From positions 930,001 through 994,000 of the forward strand of contig NZ_JQMO01000002.1 of the NCBI RefSeq assembly GCF_000744785.1: 64,000 nucleotides of DNA, read 5' to 3'. A model generated the notes under the pieces. That model was not told where the DNA came from. It saw only the letters and a program-made list of their open reading frames with translations, and searched no databases. Positions within the stretch are counted from its first letter, which is position 1. Every line of letters starts with the position of its first letter. The translations under genes were made by a program, and so were the position numbers. This document shows, piece after piece, positions 51,172 through 60,416 of this stretch. This DNA comes from Kitasatospora azatica KCTC 9699 (GTDB taxonomy: Bacteria; Actinomycetota; Actinomycetes; Streptomycetales; Streptomycetaceae).

Positions 51172-52575
51172 ATGGACCCTCAGGTGATCCGGCAGCCGTA
51201 CCAGTACGCACGGACCCCTCTGGCCGAGCCGGACTGGCGTCGGCTGCCGGGCTGGCGCGACGTCACCGCGGCCCAGTGGCGGGACGCCCAGTGGCAGCGG
51301 ACGCACTGCGTCAAGAACCCACGGCAGCTGCGGGCCGTCGTCGGCGAGCTGCTCAGCGACCACTTCTACCGGGACCTCGCCGCCGACCAGGCCGGGTTCG
51401 CCACCATGTCGATGCTGCTGCCGCCGCAGATGCTGAACACCATGGCGCCGCACGCCCGGACCGATCCGCACTCGTTCACCGAGGCCTTCTTCGCCGACCC
51501 GGTCCGCCGCTACATGCTGCCGGTGCGCAGCGACCGGCATCCGCACTGGCCGAGCCACCCGAAGGCCGAGCGCGACTCCCTGCACGAGGCCCAGATGTGG
51601 GTGGTGGAGGGCCTCACCCACCGCTATCCCACGAAGGTGCTGGCCGAGTTGGTCGCCACCTGCCCGCAGTACTGCGGCCACTGCACCCGGATGGACCTGG
51701 TCGGCAACTCCACCCCCCAGGTCACCAAGGCCAAGCTGGTACTGCGCCCCGCCGAGCGGCGGGAGCAGATGCTCGACTACCTCAAGCGGACCCCGAGCGT
51801 GCGCGATGTGGTGGTCTCCGGCGGCGATCTCGCCAACGTGCCCTGGCCGCAACTGGAGTCGTTCCTGCTGCGATTGCTGGAGCTGAGCTCGGTGCGCGAC
51901 ATCCGGCTCGCCAGCAAGGCGGTGGTCGGCCTACCGCAGCACTGGCTGCAGCCGCAGGTGGTCGAGGGGCTGGCCCGGGTGGCGGCGGTCGCGGCCCGGC
52001 GGTCGGTCAACCTCGCCGTGCACACGCACGCCAACCACGTCCAGTCGGTGACGCCGTTGGTCGCCGAGGCGGCCCGGGCGCTGCTGGACGCGGGGGTCCG
52101 CGACGTCCGCAACCAGGGCGTGCTGATGCGCGGCGTCAACGCCACCCCCGACGACCTGCTGGACCTCTGCTTCGCCCTGCAGGACGAGGCGAACATCCTG
52201 CCCTACTACTTCTACCTGTGCGACATGATCCCCAACGCCGAGCACTGGCGGACCTCGGTGCACGAGGCCCAACGGCTGCAGGACGCGATCATGGGCTACC
52301 TGCCCGGCTACGCCACGCCGCGGATCGTCTGCGACGTGCCGAACGTCGGCAAACGCTGGGTGCACCAGGCGGTGGCCTACGACCGCGAACGCGGCCTGTC
52401 CTACTGGACGAAGAACTACCGCACCGAACTCGAGGTCCGTGAGGCCACTGACGCCGACCTCGACGCCGTGCTGGACCGGCGCCACCCGTACTACGACCCG
52501 GTGGACACCCTCCCGGAGCCCGGCCGCCGCTGGTGGTCCGAGCAGTCGACCGCATCTCTTCGAGGAATGCCATGA
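51172..52575 (+). CDS. Radical-SAM lysine-2,3-aminomutase-like enzyme
   Basis: 467 residues. The radical-SAM cluster motif CPQYCGHC supplies C164, C168 and C171 and continues TRMDLVGN as in the KamA family. DVPNVGKRW carries the probable PLP lysine K394, and LPGYATPRIVCDVP matches the family C-terminal region. These enzymes move the 2-amino group of an amino acid to C3; with lysine they give beta-lysine. The presence of a beta-lysine-type adenylation domain six kilobases upstream supports that substrate, though arginine or glutamate aminomutases belong to the same family. The start has a poor ribosome site; its stop overlaps the ATP-grasp start. Confidence 0.85.
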   Translation: MDPQVIRQPYQYARTPLAEPDWRRLPGWRDVTAAQWRDAQWQRTHCVKNPRQLRAVVGELLSDHFYRDLAADQAGFATMSMLLPPQMLNTMAPHARTDPHSFTEAFFADPVRRYMLPVRSDRHPHWPSHPKAERDSLHEAQMWVVEGLTHRYPTKVLAELVATCPQYCGHCTRMDLVGNSTPQVTKAKLVLRPAERREQMLDYLKRTPSVRDVVVSGGDLANVPWPQLESFLLRLLELSSVRDIRLASKAVVGLPQHWLQPQVVEGLARVAAVAARRSVNLAVHTHANHVQSVTPLVAEAARALLDAGVRDVRNQGVLMRGVNATPDDLLDLCFALQDEANILPYYFYLCDMIPNAEHWRTSVHEAQRLQDAIMGYLPGYATPRIVCDVPNVGKRWVHQAVAYDRERGLSYWTKNYRTELEVREATDADLDAVLDRRHPYYDPVDTLPEPGRRWWSEQSTASLRGMP

Positions 52576-53561
52576 CCAAACCCCCTCTGCGCCGCATGTG
52601 TTGGATCTTTCCGGACCGGGAGTCGACCCGGGCGACCGCGTTCTGGCAGGACTTCTTCTGGGACCTCTACGCGGAGGTGGCCGAGGACCTGGGAATGAGC
52701 TGGACCAGGCACGCGCCGGACGCGGTGACCGTGGACGCCACCGTTCCCGGGAACCTGCGGGTCTACGTGGACGACGAGTTGGTCACCCCGCAGGACACGC
52801 TGTTCATCACCGCGCTGTACTCGCTGCCGTACCAGTCGATGGACATCTTCAACCAGTACGCGCTGTACGCGGTGCTCGAACAGGCCGGGTTCTACCTGCC
52901 GTTCCCGCCGCAGGTGTCGATGATCGGCAACGACAAGATGGCCACCCTGCTCTACTTCGACGACTCCCCGGTGCCCACGATCCCGTCGCTGCGGATCGGC
53001 ACCGGCCGGGACATCAGCAGGCACGTCTACGAGGTGGCGCTGCAGAACCTGACCTACCCGGCGATCGTCAAGCCGGCCGGGTGGTGCGGTGGCGGCGGGA
53101 TCAACCTGGCCCGCAGCTCCGAGGACATCCGGGGCCTGGCCAGCCTGGCGCAGGGCGGCGACACCACGCTGGTGGTCCAGCCCTACCTGGGCGACGGCAC
53201 GGTCGACTACCGGGTGTACGTCATCGACGGCAAGCCCTACGCCGTGATCAAGCGGGTCCCGGAAACCGGCTCGCTGGTGGCCAACGCCAGCCGGGGCGCC
53301 ACCATGGAGTTCCCCTCGATCCCGGACGAACTGGCCAAGGCCACCGCCTACTTCGCCGAGCGGCTGCCGATCCCGTTCTTCTGCGTCGACTTCCTCTTCG
53401 ACGGGGAACGGTTCTGGTTCTCCGAACTGGAGCCGGACGGGGTGATCCTGCCGGACTTCGCCGATCCGCACCGCTCCATCCAACGGGACATCACCCGCGC
53501 GCGCTTCACCGCCTACCGGGATGCGCACGCGCGGTTCGTCGCAACGGCGGTGTCGCCGTGA
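52572..53561 (+). CDS. ATP-grasp ligase (RimK-like)
   Basis: 329 residues from ATG 52572 (MTKPPLRRMCWIFPD). The ATP-binding lobe reads YPAIVKPAGWCGGGGINLA, the hinge VVQPYLGDGTVDYRVYVI, and the metal site DFLFDGERFWFSELEPDG. ATP-grasp ligases make amide bonds via acyl phosphates. In a cluster with no condensation domain it is the prime candidate to form the peptide bond. It overlaps both neighbours by 4 bp. Confidence 0.85.
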   Translation: MTKPPLRRMCWIFPDRESTRATAFWQDFFWDLYAEVAEDLGMSWTRHAPDAVTVDATVPGNLRVYVDDELVTPQDTLFITALYSLPYQSMDIFNQYALYAVLEQAGFYLPFPPQVSMIGNDKMATLLYFDDSPVPTIPSLRIGTGRDISRHVYEVALQNLTYPAIVKPAGWCGGGGINLARSSEDIRGLASLAQGGDTTLVVQPYLGDGTVDYRVYVIDGKPYAVIKRVPETGSLVANASRGATMEFPSIPDELAKATAYFAERLPIPFFCVDFLFDGERFWFSELEPDGVILPDFADPHRSIQRDITRARFTAYRDAHARFVATAVSP

Positions 53562-54781
53562 CGGATTTCTCGCTGCCCCCGGACGCGGTCGAGCCGCAGC
53601 TGCACGTCGTCCGACGCTCGCTCGAACTGCTGCGGACCGTACCCGAGTTGGCGCCGCGCTACCAGGGCCACGGTGAGCCGGCCTCGCTCGCGGAGCTCGC
53701 CGCGCTGCCGGCACTGGTGAAGGACGACCTCAATGTCGCCCTGGCCCGCCTGGAGCCCAAGGCCGAGCACGGCGCCACCTGGCTCTTCCAGAGCGGCGGC
53801 AGCACCGGCGCGCCCAAGGTCGGCTACGCGCCCACCGGCTTCTACATGGCCGGTGTCCACGCGCACTGGCAGCCGCTGGACCGCGCGGACGTCTTCGTCA
53901 ACGCCTGGGGTGCGGGCCGGATGTGGGGCGCGCACTTCCTGGTCGCCGCGCTGGCCGATCTGGCGCAGTGCCAGGTCATCGCGCTCGGCTCGGTCACCAA
54001 GGACGAGTACGACGACTGGCTCGGCTTCTTCGCCGCCCGCGAGGTGACCGCGATCGGCGGGACTCCGAGCGTGCTGCGGCTCTGGTTCGCGCACGCGCGG
54101 GCCGCCGGGCTGAAGCTGCCCGCGCTGCGCAAGGTGCTCTGGCTGGGCGAGGCCTGGCAGCCGCAGCTGGCCGAGGACATGGCCGAGGTCGCGCCGCAGG
54201 CGCGCCGCTGGGGCATGTTCGGCAGCACCGAGACCTGGGTGGTCGGCACCAACACCCCCGACTGCCCGGCCGACACCTTCCACACCCTGCCCGAGCAGCT
54301 GGTGCACGTCGGGCCCGACCAGCTGCTGGACTTCACCACCCTCAATCCCGAGATGCTGAACCCGGTACTGCGCTACCAGACCGGCGACGCGGGCGAGTTG
54401 GTGGCCTGCCCGTGCGGCCGACCGGGCCGGGCGATGCGGGTGCTGGGCCGTCGGGACAGTGTGGTGCAGGTGCGCGGTCTGGGCCTGCACGTGGACGACA
54501 TCATCGCGCGGCTGGAGCGGGAGCCGGGCGTCTCCCGGGCCCAGATCCTGATCACCGAGCAGCGCGGCCGGGTCTGCGGCGTGGACATCCTGCTGCTGAC
54601 CGACCAGGACGCCGCGGTGGACGTGGAGCGGCTGCGCAAGGACCTGATGTCCTCGACCTTCACGCTCAGCACCGCCTTCCAGCACGATCCGGAATCGGTC
54701 CGGGTGTGCGGCGTCGACGCGCTGGTCAGCAATGACCGGACCGGCAAGACCGCGAACTTCGTGGTCCGGGAGGAATCGTGA
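53558..54781 (+). CDS. PaaK-like adenylate-forming enzyme 1
   Basis: 407 residues from GTG 53558, overlapping the ATP-grasp stop. The P-loop reads FQSGGSTGAPKVGY; GMFGSTETWVVG and RYQTGDAGELVACPCGRPG are typical of phenylacetate-CoA-ligase relatives. The C-terminal lobe (about 310-405) is complete and ends with TGKTAN. It would adenylate an acid, perhaps aromatic or short-chain, and pass it on. Cysteines in CPCG resemble those of PaaK. Confidence 0.85.
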   Translation: MTDFSLPPDAVEPQLHVVRRSLELLRTVPELAPRYQGHGEPASLAELAALPALVKDDLNVALARLEPKAEHGATWLFQSGGSTGAPKVGYAPTGFYMAGVHAHWQPLDRADVFVNAWGAGRMWGAHFLVAALADLAQCQVIALGSVTKDEYDDWLGFFAAREVTAIGGTPSVLRLWFAHARAAGLKLPALRKVLWLGEAWQPQLAEDMAEVAPQARRWGMFGSTETWVVGTNTPDCPADTFHTLPEQLVHVGPDQLLDFTTLNPEMLNPVLRYQTGDAGELVACPCGRPGRAMRVLGRRDSVVQVRGLGLHVDDIIARLEREPGVSRAQILITEQRGRVCGVDILLLTDQDAAVDVERLRKDLMSSTFTLSTAFQHDPESVRVCGVDALVSNDRTGKTANFVVREES

Positions 54782-56070
54782 GGCTGCGACTGCCGGAGAG
54801 CCTGGGCCGCGGGTTCAACCTGTTCTGGGGCGGCCAGCTGGTCAGCACGGTCGGCGACCGGGTCACGATCTTCGTGGTGCCGACCCTGATGATCTTCAAG
54901 CTGCACGCCTCCGCCCTGCAGGTGGGCGTCGTGGCGATGGCCCAGTACCTGGGCATCCCGCTGCTCGGGCCGGTCGCCGGCGTGCTGGTCGACCGGTGGG
55001 ACAAGCGCTGGACGATGCTGAGCTGCGACCTGGTCCGGCTGGCGGCGGTGACGGTCATCCCGGTGGCGTACTGGCAGGGATTCCTCTCCACACCACTGCT
55101 CTTCGGCTGCGTGGCGGTGGTCAGCGGCGCGACGATCTTCTTCAACGTCGGCTACCTGGTCGCGGTCCCCGCCGTGGTGGAGAAGCCGCACCTGATCCGC
55201 GCCTACTCGCGGCTGGAGGGCAGCAACTCGGTCGCCGAGGTGGCCGGGCCCTCCATCGCGGCCGGCCTGTACAACGCGTTCGGTGTGGCCGCGCTGCTGG
55301 TGGACGCGGCGAGCTACCTGGTCTCGGCGGCCTGCTTCCGCTTCATGCGGCCCTGGGGCGAGAAGACGGTCGCTCAGGGCTCGGTCTGGGAGCGACTGAC
55401 CCTGGGCTTCCGGCTGAACTGGGACGACCCGGTGCTGCGGCGGGTGGTGCTGGCCGCGGTGACGCTCAACTCCGGCGGCCCGATCTTCGTCACCGTGCTA
55501 CCGGTGCTCGCCTACCGGGGACTCGGCGTGTCGGTCGCCACCTACGGCGCGGCGATGTCGGTCGCGGCGGCGGGTGCCCTGCTCGGCGCCGTGGTCGCCC
55601 CGAAGATCAGTGAACGCCTGGGTCTGGGACGGACCTTCGCCTGGGCGCTGCTGCTGCACTGCCTGGTCGGGCTCGGCGTGCTGGCCGCGCCCGCCCTGCC
55701 GGCCGGGCCGGTGATCGCGGTGACCATGGGCTGCTACGGCTTCTTCATGTCCTGCATCAACGTGTGCAGCGCACCCACCCGGCAGTTGCGGATGTCCGCC
55801 GAGAACCAGGGCGTGATGCACGCGGCCTACCGGTCCGTCACCTGGGGCGTGATCCCGCTGGCGGCCCTGGTCGGTGGCGTCGCCGTGGCGCTGCTGACCG
55901 GGCCGCTGGGCATCCGGGACGCGGCACGAGTGGCGATGGCCGGCGGCACCCTGCTGGCGGCGTTCTCCTTCGTGTCCGCGGTCCGGATCCAGCCGCTGCT
56001 GGACGCCGCCGACCGGCAGAAGGAACAAGTGGCGGGAACCGAACCCGAATTGGCGGACACCACATCATGA
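54778..56070 (+). CDS. MFS transporter, probable product exporter
   Basis: 430 residues from GTG 54778, with twelve predicted helices. The N-terminal NLFWGGQLVSTVGDRVTIF and the loop DRWDKRWTMLSCDLVRLAAV belong to the MFS family 3/enterobactin-exporter-like branch. It is translationally coupled to the preceding ligase and the following SDR, so it is part of the biosynthetic operon. It may export the product or provide self-resistance. Confidence 0.9.
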   Translation: MRLRLPESLGRGFNLFWGGQLVSTVGDRVTIFVVPTLMIFKLHASALQVGVVAMAQYLGIPLLGPVAGVLVDRWDKRWTMLSCDLVRLAAVTVIPVAYWQGFLSTPLLFGCVAVVSGATIFFNVGYLVAVPAVVEKPHLIRAYSRLEGSNSVAEVAGPSIAAGLYNAFGVAALLVDAASYLVSAACFRFMRPWGEKTVAQGSVWERLTLGFRLNWDDPVLRRVVLAAVTLNSGGPIFVTVLPVLAYRGLGVSVATYGAAMSVAAAGALLGAVVAPKISERLGLGRTFAWALLLHCLVGLGVLAAPALPAGPVIAVTMGCYGFFMSCINVCSAPTRQLRMSAENQGVMHAAYRSVTWGVIPLAALVGGVAVALLTGPLGIRDAARVAMAGGTLLAAFSFVSAVRIQPLLDAADRQKEQVAGTEPELADTTS

Positions 56071-56930
56071 CGACCGATCAGAAGACGGTGCTGATCACCG
56101 GGACCTCCTCGGGTATCGGCCTGGCCACCGCCGTCCGGGCCGCCCAGGCCGGCTTCACCACGCTGGCCACCATGCGCGATCCCGCCCGGGCCGAGGCACT
56201 GCTGGCCGCCGCACGGCTCGCCGGCGTCACCGTGGACGTGCGCCAACTCGACGTGACCGACGCCGACTCGGTCGCCGCCTGCATCGAGGGCGTGGCGCGC
56301 GACCACGGGCGGCTGGACGCCCTGGTCAACAACGCCGGCATCTCCAACTTCGACCCCACCATGGAGATGTCGACCATGGCGGCGCTGCGGACCAACCTGG
56401 AGGTGAACTTCTTCGGCGTCGTTGCGGTGAGCCGACTCGCGATGCCACTGCTTCGGGCCGCCCGAGGACGCCTGATCACCATCGGCAGCGTGCACGGCAT
56501 CATCGGCCAGCCGTTCAACGAGGCCTACTGCGCGGCCAAGTTCGCCGTCGAGGGCTTCATGGAGAGCCTGGCCCCGGTCGCAGCGGCGCACGGGGTGCGG
56601 GTGTCCGTGGTGGTGCCGGGCTTCGTGCCCGACACCGAGTTCGGACGCTTCCCGGACATCAACCGCAAGACCATCCAGGCCGACTCCGGCCCGTACGCGG
56701 GCACCTTCGCCGACTACATCGACTGGATTAGCACCCAGGGGTGGGAGGGCGCGGGACAGCCCTCGGCGGAGGTCGCCGAGGTCGTGGTGCGGACCCTGTG
56801 CGCCGACCGCCCGCCGTTCCGGGTGCCCTCCGGCCCGTGGGCCGCCGAGTACCTGGACCAGAAACTCGCCGACCGGGACGGCGCGGGCGTTCAGACGCTC
56901 GCCCGGACCTGGATCGGCTTCGACGACTAG
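56067..56930 (+). CDS. Short-chain dehydrogenase/reductase
   Basis: 287 residues. The cofactor motif is VLITGTSSGIGLATAV, NNAG follows at LDALVNNAGIS, and the catalytic residues lie in GSVHGIIG and EAYCAAKFAVEG (Y and K of YxxxK). It would reduce a keto, aldehyde or imine group. In this operon an imine or aldehyde made by the amine oxidase is a possible substrate. It overlaps the transporter gene by 4 bp and is followed after 8 bp by the next adenylating enzyme. Confidence 0.9.
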   Translation: MTTDQKTVLITGTSSGIGLATAVRAAQAGFTTLATMRDPARAEALLAAARLAGVTVDVRQLDVTDADSVAACIEGVARDHGRLDALVNNAGISNFDPTMEMSTMAALRTNLEVNFFGVVAVSRLAMPLLRAARGRLITIGSVHGIIGQPFNEAYCAAKFAVEGFMESLAPVAAAHGVRVSVVVPGFVPDTEFGRFPDINRKTIQADSGPYAGTFADYIDWISTQGWEGAGQPSAEVAEVVVRTLCADRPPFRVPSGPWAAEYLDQKLADRDGAGVQTLARTWIGFDD

Positions 56931-56938
56931 GAGCAGCA

Positions 56939-58195
56939 GTGCCCGCGAAATCGCTTCAAGAACTGGTCGACCTGGCCCGGACCCGCTCGCCGTTCTACGC
57001 CGAGCTGTACCGCGATGTGCCGCAGACGATCTCGCACCTCACCCAGCTCCCGATCATCGACCAGGATGCCTTCTGGGCTGCCAACGCCTGGCCGGGAAAC
57101 GGGGTGTTGACCGGACCGCTGACCGACGCCGGGGTCTACCGGACCGGCGGCACCAGCGGCGTCCCGAAGCTCTCCCCCTGGACCCGCACCGAGCACGCCG
57201 ACTCGGTGACCGCCTTCGGTGCGGGCATGGTGCAGGCCGGTCTCAAGCCGGGGCACCGGGTGGCCAACCTGTTCCACGCCGGCGAGCTGTACGGCGGCTT
57301 CCTGTACATCGAGAACGCCCTGCACTTCGCGCCGGTGGAGAACGTCCGCCTCGCGATCGGCGCCGTCGTGTCCGCCGACTACGTCGCCGACCTGGTCACC
57401 ACGCTGGGCGTGCACGTGTTGGCGGGTGAGCCGATGCGGCTGAGTACGGTGGCCGAGAGCTTCGTCAAGCGCGGCGAGAGCGCGGACTCGGTGGAACTGC
57501 TGCTCTTCGCCGGCGACCTGCTCTTCGCCGACCTGCGCCCCCTGCTGTCCCGAGCCTTCCCGAAGGCGGCCGTCTCCTCGCTCGGCTATGCGTCGAACGA
57601 CGCGGGGCTGGTCGGCTCGCCGGTGCCGGGGGACGACGTGCGGGTGCACGAGGCGTTCCCGAACCGGGTGATCGTGGAGATCGTGGACGACGCGACCGGT
57701 GAGCCGATCACCACCGCCGGTGTGCCCGGCCGGCTGCTCGTCACCAACCTGTTCCGCACCCTGATGCCGACCATCCGCTACCCGGCCGGTGACCGCGCCG
57801 AGTGGGTCGACCCCGAGCGTCAGCGGTTCCGGCTGGTCGGCCGGTCGAACGAGGGCGCCCGGGTCGGGGCGGTCGCCATGCCGGCCGAGGAGGTCCGCGA
57901 GGCGCTGCTCGCCGCCGACCGGGACCAGTTCATCTCCGGCATCCAGATGGTGCAGCGCCGCTGGGACGGACGCGACGGCCTCATCCTGCGGCTCGGGTGC
58001 CTCGAACAGCCGCCCGCCGAGCTGACCGAGCACCTGGTGGCGGCCGTCTACGCCTACCGCCCGCTCTACGTGGAGGAGATGCGGCTGGGGTCCATCCACC
58101 CGCTGACCATCGAGTGGGTGCCGCGGTCCGAGCTGTTGACCAACCCGCTCACCGGCAAGCTGCGCCAGGTGGTGGACGAGCGCCCGCCGGCCTGA
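56939..58195 (+). CDS. PaaK-like adenylate-forming enzyme 2
   Basis: 418 residues from GTG 56939 with TAGGAG upstream. The P-loop is degenerate but recognisable (YRTGGTSGVPKLSPW), with RYPAGDRAEWVD in the place of the TGD motif and LTNPLTGKLRQV at the C-terminus supplying the catalytic lysine. The start PAKSLQELVDLARTRSPFY resembles PaaK. It is the last gene of the island and converges with the thioesterase gene. It differs clearly from the enzyme at 53558, so the two probably activate different acids. Confidence 0.82.
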   Translation: MPAKSLQELVDLARTRSPFYAELYRDVPQTISHLTQLPIIDQDAFWAANAWPGNGVLTGPLTDAGVYRTGGTSGVPKLSPWTRTEHADSVTAFGAGMVQAGLKPGHRVANLFHAGELYGGFLYIENALHFAPVENVRLAIGAVVSADYVADLVTTLGVHVLAGEPMRLSTVAESFVKRGESADSVELLLFAGDLLFADLRPLLSRAFPKAAVSSLGYASNDAGLVGSPVPGDDVRVHEAFPNRVIVEIVDDATGEPITTAGVPGRLLVTNLFRTLMPTIRYPAGDRAEWVDPERQRFRLVGRSNEGARVGAVAMPAEEVREALLAADRDQFISGIQMVQRRWDGRDGLILRLGCLEQPPAELTEHLVAAVYAYRPLYVEEMRLGSIHPLTIEWVPRSELLTNPLTGKLRQVVDERPPA

Positions 58196-58236
58196 CCCGA
58201 CTCGCGGCAGGCAGCCGGGCAGCCGGGCAGGTCCCG

Positions 58237-58680
58237 CTACTCGGCTGCCTGCTGCGGTTTTCCGGCGAGCATCACGCTCTGGCCGCGGAACTCCGCGACC
58301 ACCTGGCCGGCTGCCTGACGGACCGTCACATCGTAGATGCCGCTGCGCCCGGCGCGCGCCCGCTCCACCGCCTCGGCGACCAGCTCGTCGTCCACCGCCG
58401 CCGGAGCCAGGAAGGTGACCTGCGCGGCCTGCGCCACAGTGACCGGCCCGTAGCTGTTGCAGGCGTACGAGAACGCCGCGTCGGCCAGCAGGAACAGGTA
58501 GCCGCCGTGCGCCATGCCGTGCCCGTTCACCATGCTCTCGGTCACCCTCATGCGCATCACCGCCCGCCCGGCGGCCACCTCGTCCAGGGTGATCCCCAGC
58601 GTCCGACAGGTCCGGTCGCGCTCGTACAGCGCGGCGATCCTGGCCTGCCCCACACCAGTTGACCCGATGTCCGTGCCCAT
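58237..58680 (-). CDS. PaaI-type hotdog thioesterase
   Basis: 147 residues from ATG 58680 behind GGGGGAG. The hotdog fold carries the PaaI motif VNGHGMAHGGYLFLLADAAF, with the catalytic aspartate in LAD. PaaI hydrolyses hydroxylated phenylacetyl-CoA or similar dead-end thioesters. It points towards the island and converges with the last PaaK-like gene, so it may only be a neighbour. An editing role for mis-loaded acyl thioesters is possible. Confidence 0.88.
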   Translation of the reverse strand: MGTDIGSTGVGQARIAALYERDRTCRTLGITLDEVAAGRAVMRMRVTESMVNGHGMAHGGYLFLLADAAFSYACNSYGPVTVAQAAQVTFLAPAAVDDELVAEAVERARAGRSGIYDVTVRQAAGQVVAEFRGQSVMLAGKPQQAAE

Positions 58681-58735
58681 GACGTCCTGCTCTCCCCCGG
58701 AAACAGCCCGACCCATCAGCCACACTGTATCGCCG

Positions 58736-58860
58736 CTACGGCAGGCTGAGCAGGCCGATCACGTGACCGTCCTCGTCCACCACGGGCCAGGCGTCCAGGC
58801 CGCGCGAGCGCATCGTGGCAGCGGCCGCGCCGGCGGCCATGCCGGCGGTGGCAAACGGGG
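58736..58860 (-). pseudogene. C-terminal remnant of a CBS-domain protein
   Basis: The minus strand reads MRSRGLDAWPVVDEDGHV and then IGLLSLP, ending at TAG 58736. This is the final half of a CBS domain, a sensor of adenosyl ligands. It has no start codon or ribosome site and runs into the end of the helicase gene, so it is a decayed gene end. A short Ala-rich stretch precedes it. Confidence 0.6.
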
Positions 58861-58889
58861 CAGGTGCGGTGCGGGTGCTCGCACGGTGG

Positions 58890-60260
58890 CTACCCGGCGC
58901 GGGCGACGCGCCGGGTGGCTCCGCTCCGCTCGCCGGACGTGCCGGCCCGCGAGTGCCGGTCCGCGGCGGTGGGGCGGCGGCGACCGCGGTTGGCGGAGGC
59001 GCTGCGACGGGGGCGTTCGACCACCGGGGCGGCGACCACGACGGGGATGCCGGTGGGCACTCGGGCGCCGGTGATCCGGGCCAACTCCTCGTCGCCGGAG
59101 TGGATCCGGGTGGATTCGGGGGTGATGCCGGCGGTGGCCAGCATCCGGGCCGTCTCGCGACGCTGGTTGGGCAGCACCAGGGTGACGACGGTGCCGGACT
59201 CCCCGGCCCGGGCGGTGCGCCCGCCCCGGTGCAGGTAGTCCTTGTGGTCGCCCGGCGGGTCCAGGTTGACGACCAGGTCGAGGCCGTCGACGTGGATGCC
59301 CCGCGCGGCGACGTTGGTCGCGACCAGCGCGGTCACCTGGCCGTTGCGGAACTGCTCGAGGGTACGGGTGCGCTGGGGCTGGGACTTGCCGCCGTGCAGC
59401 GCGGCGGCCTTCACCCCGTTGGCCAGCAGGTCCTGCACCAGGCGGTCGGCGCCGTGCTTGGTGTCGATGAACATGATCACGCCGCCCTCGCGGGAGGCGA
59501 TGCGCGCGATCGTGGCGTTCTTGTCACCGTTCTGCACGTGCAGGACGTGGTGCTCCATGGTGCTGACGGTGGCGGTGGTGGGGTCCACGGAGTGGGTGAC
59601 CGGGTCCTTCAGGAAGCGGCGCACCAGGCGGTCGACGTTGCGGTCCAGGGTCGCGGAGAACAGCATCGTCTGGCCGCCGGCGGCAACCTGCTCGAGCAGC
59701 CCGGTCACCTGCGGCAGGAAGCCCAGGTCGGCCATCTGGTCGGCCTCGTCGAGCACCGTGACGGCGACCTCGTCGAGCCGGCAGTCGCCGCGCTGGATCA
59801 GGTCCTTGAGCCTGCCGGGGGTGGCGACGACGACCTCCGCGCCACGGTTCAGCGCCTGCGCCTGACGGCCGATCGACATCCCGCCGACCACCGTCGCCAG
59901 CCGCAGTCGCACCGCGTGCGCGTACGGGGTGAGCGCCTCGGTGACCTGCTGGGCCAACTCCCGGGTGGGCACCAGGACCAGGGCCAGCGGCCGACGGGGT
60001 TCGGCCGTCCGGCCGGCGGTTCGCGCGAGGACGGCGAGGCCGAAGGCGAGGGTCTTGCCGGAGCCCGTCCGGCCCCGCCCGAGGACGTCGCGCCCGGCGA
60101 GCGAGTTCGGCAGCGTCGCGGCCTGGATCGGGAACGGCGAGCTGACCCCGTGCCGGACCAGGGTGGTGAGCAGGGCCCGCGGCATGTCCAGCTCCTCGAA
60201 GGAGTCGACGGCGGGCAGCCCCGGTGCGTTCTGGTACGCGGGGCGAGTGGAACGGTTCAT
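58890..60260 (-). CDS. DEAD-box RNA helicase
   Basis: 456 residues from ATG 60260 (MNRSTRPAYQNAP) with GAGGAAGG upstream. All motifs are present: GRGRTGSGKTLAF (I), PTRELAQQ (Ia), ATPGRL (Ib), VLDEADQM (II), FSATL (III), ARGIHVDGLD (V) and HRGGRTAR (VI). The C-terminal 60 residues are Arg-rich and probably bind RNA. It lies downstream of a cold-shock gene, and such helicases unwind structured mRNA at low temperature. A long hairpin lies between the two genes. Confidence 0.93.
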   Translation of the reverse strand: MNRSTRPAYQNAPGLPAVDSFEELDMPRALLTTLVRHGVSSPFPIQAATLPNSLAGRDVLGRGRTGSGKTLAFGLAVLARTAGRTAEPRRPLALVLVPTRELAQQVTEALTPYAHAVRLRLATVVGGMSIGRQAQALNRGAEVVVATPGRLKDLIQRGDCRLDEVAVTVLDEADQMADLGFLPQVTGLLEQVAAGGQTMLFSATLDRNVDRLVRRFLKDPVTHSVDPTTATVSTMEHHVLHVQNGDKNATIARIASREGGVIMFIDTKHGADRLVQDLLANGVKAAALHGGKSQPQRTRTLEQFRNGQVTALVATNVAARGIHVDGLDLVVNLDPPGDHKDYLHRGGRTARAGESGTVVTLVLPNQRRETARMLATAGITPESTRIHSGDEELARITGARVPTGIPVVVAAPVVERPRRSASANRGRRRPTAADRHSRAGTSGERSGATRRVARAG

Positions 60261-60345
60261 GCGAAAACCTTCCTCAAGGCGGCACGCACGAGGAAGGCTC
60301 CACAGCGCCAGGCACCGGCAGAGATCACAACGAACGGGCCAATGC

Positions 60346-60387
60346 CGAGGGGCCCGCACCGGGCGTGTACGCGGTGCGGGCCCCTCG
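60346..60387 (-). terminator. 16-bp stem-loop between the cold-shock and helicase genes
   Basis: CGAGGGGCCCGCACCG (60346-60361) pairs perfectly with 60372-60387 around a 10-base loop. It lies 29 bp after the cold-shock stop codon, with a TTTTTT run just before it on the minus strand, and 85 bp before the helicase start. It could end most cold-shock transcripts and let some read through to the helicase. Confidence 0.75.
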
Positions 60388-60416
60388 CTGCCAGGCGGTT
60401 GCCGTGGCAGAAAAAA

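Noticed and set aside
52439..53557. A long in-frame extension upstream of the PaaK-like gene at 53558.
   Set aside because: It covers the ATP-grasp gene in another frame; the GTG start overlapping that stop codon is the consistent choice.
58201..58232. Short GCAGCCGGGCAGCCGGGCAGG-type repeat after the island treated as a terminator.
   Set aside because: It is a direct repeat without a stable stem; I saw no convincing hairpin in this 41-bp gap.
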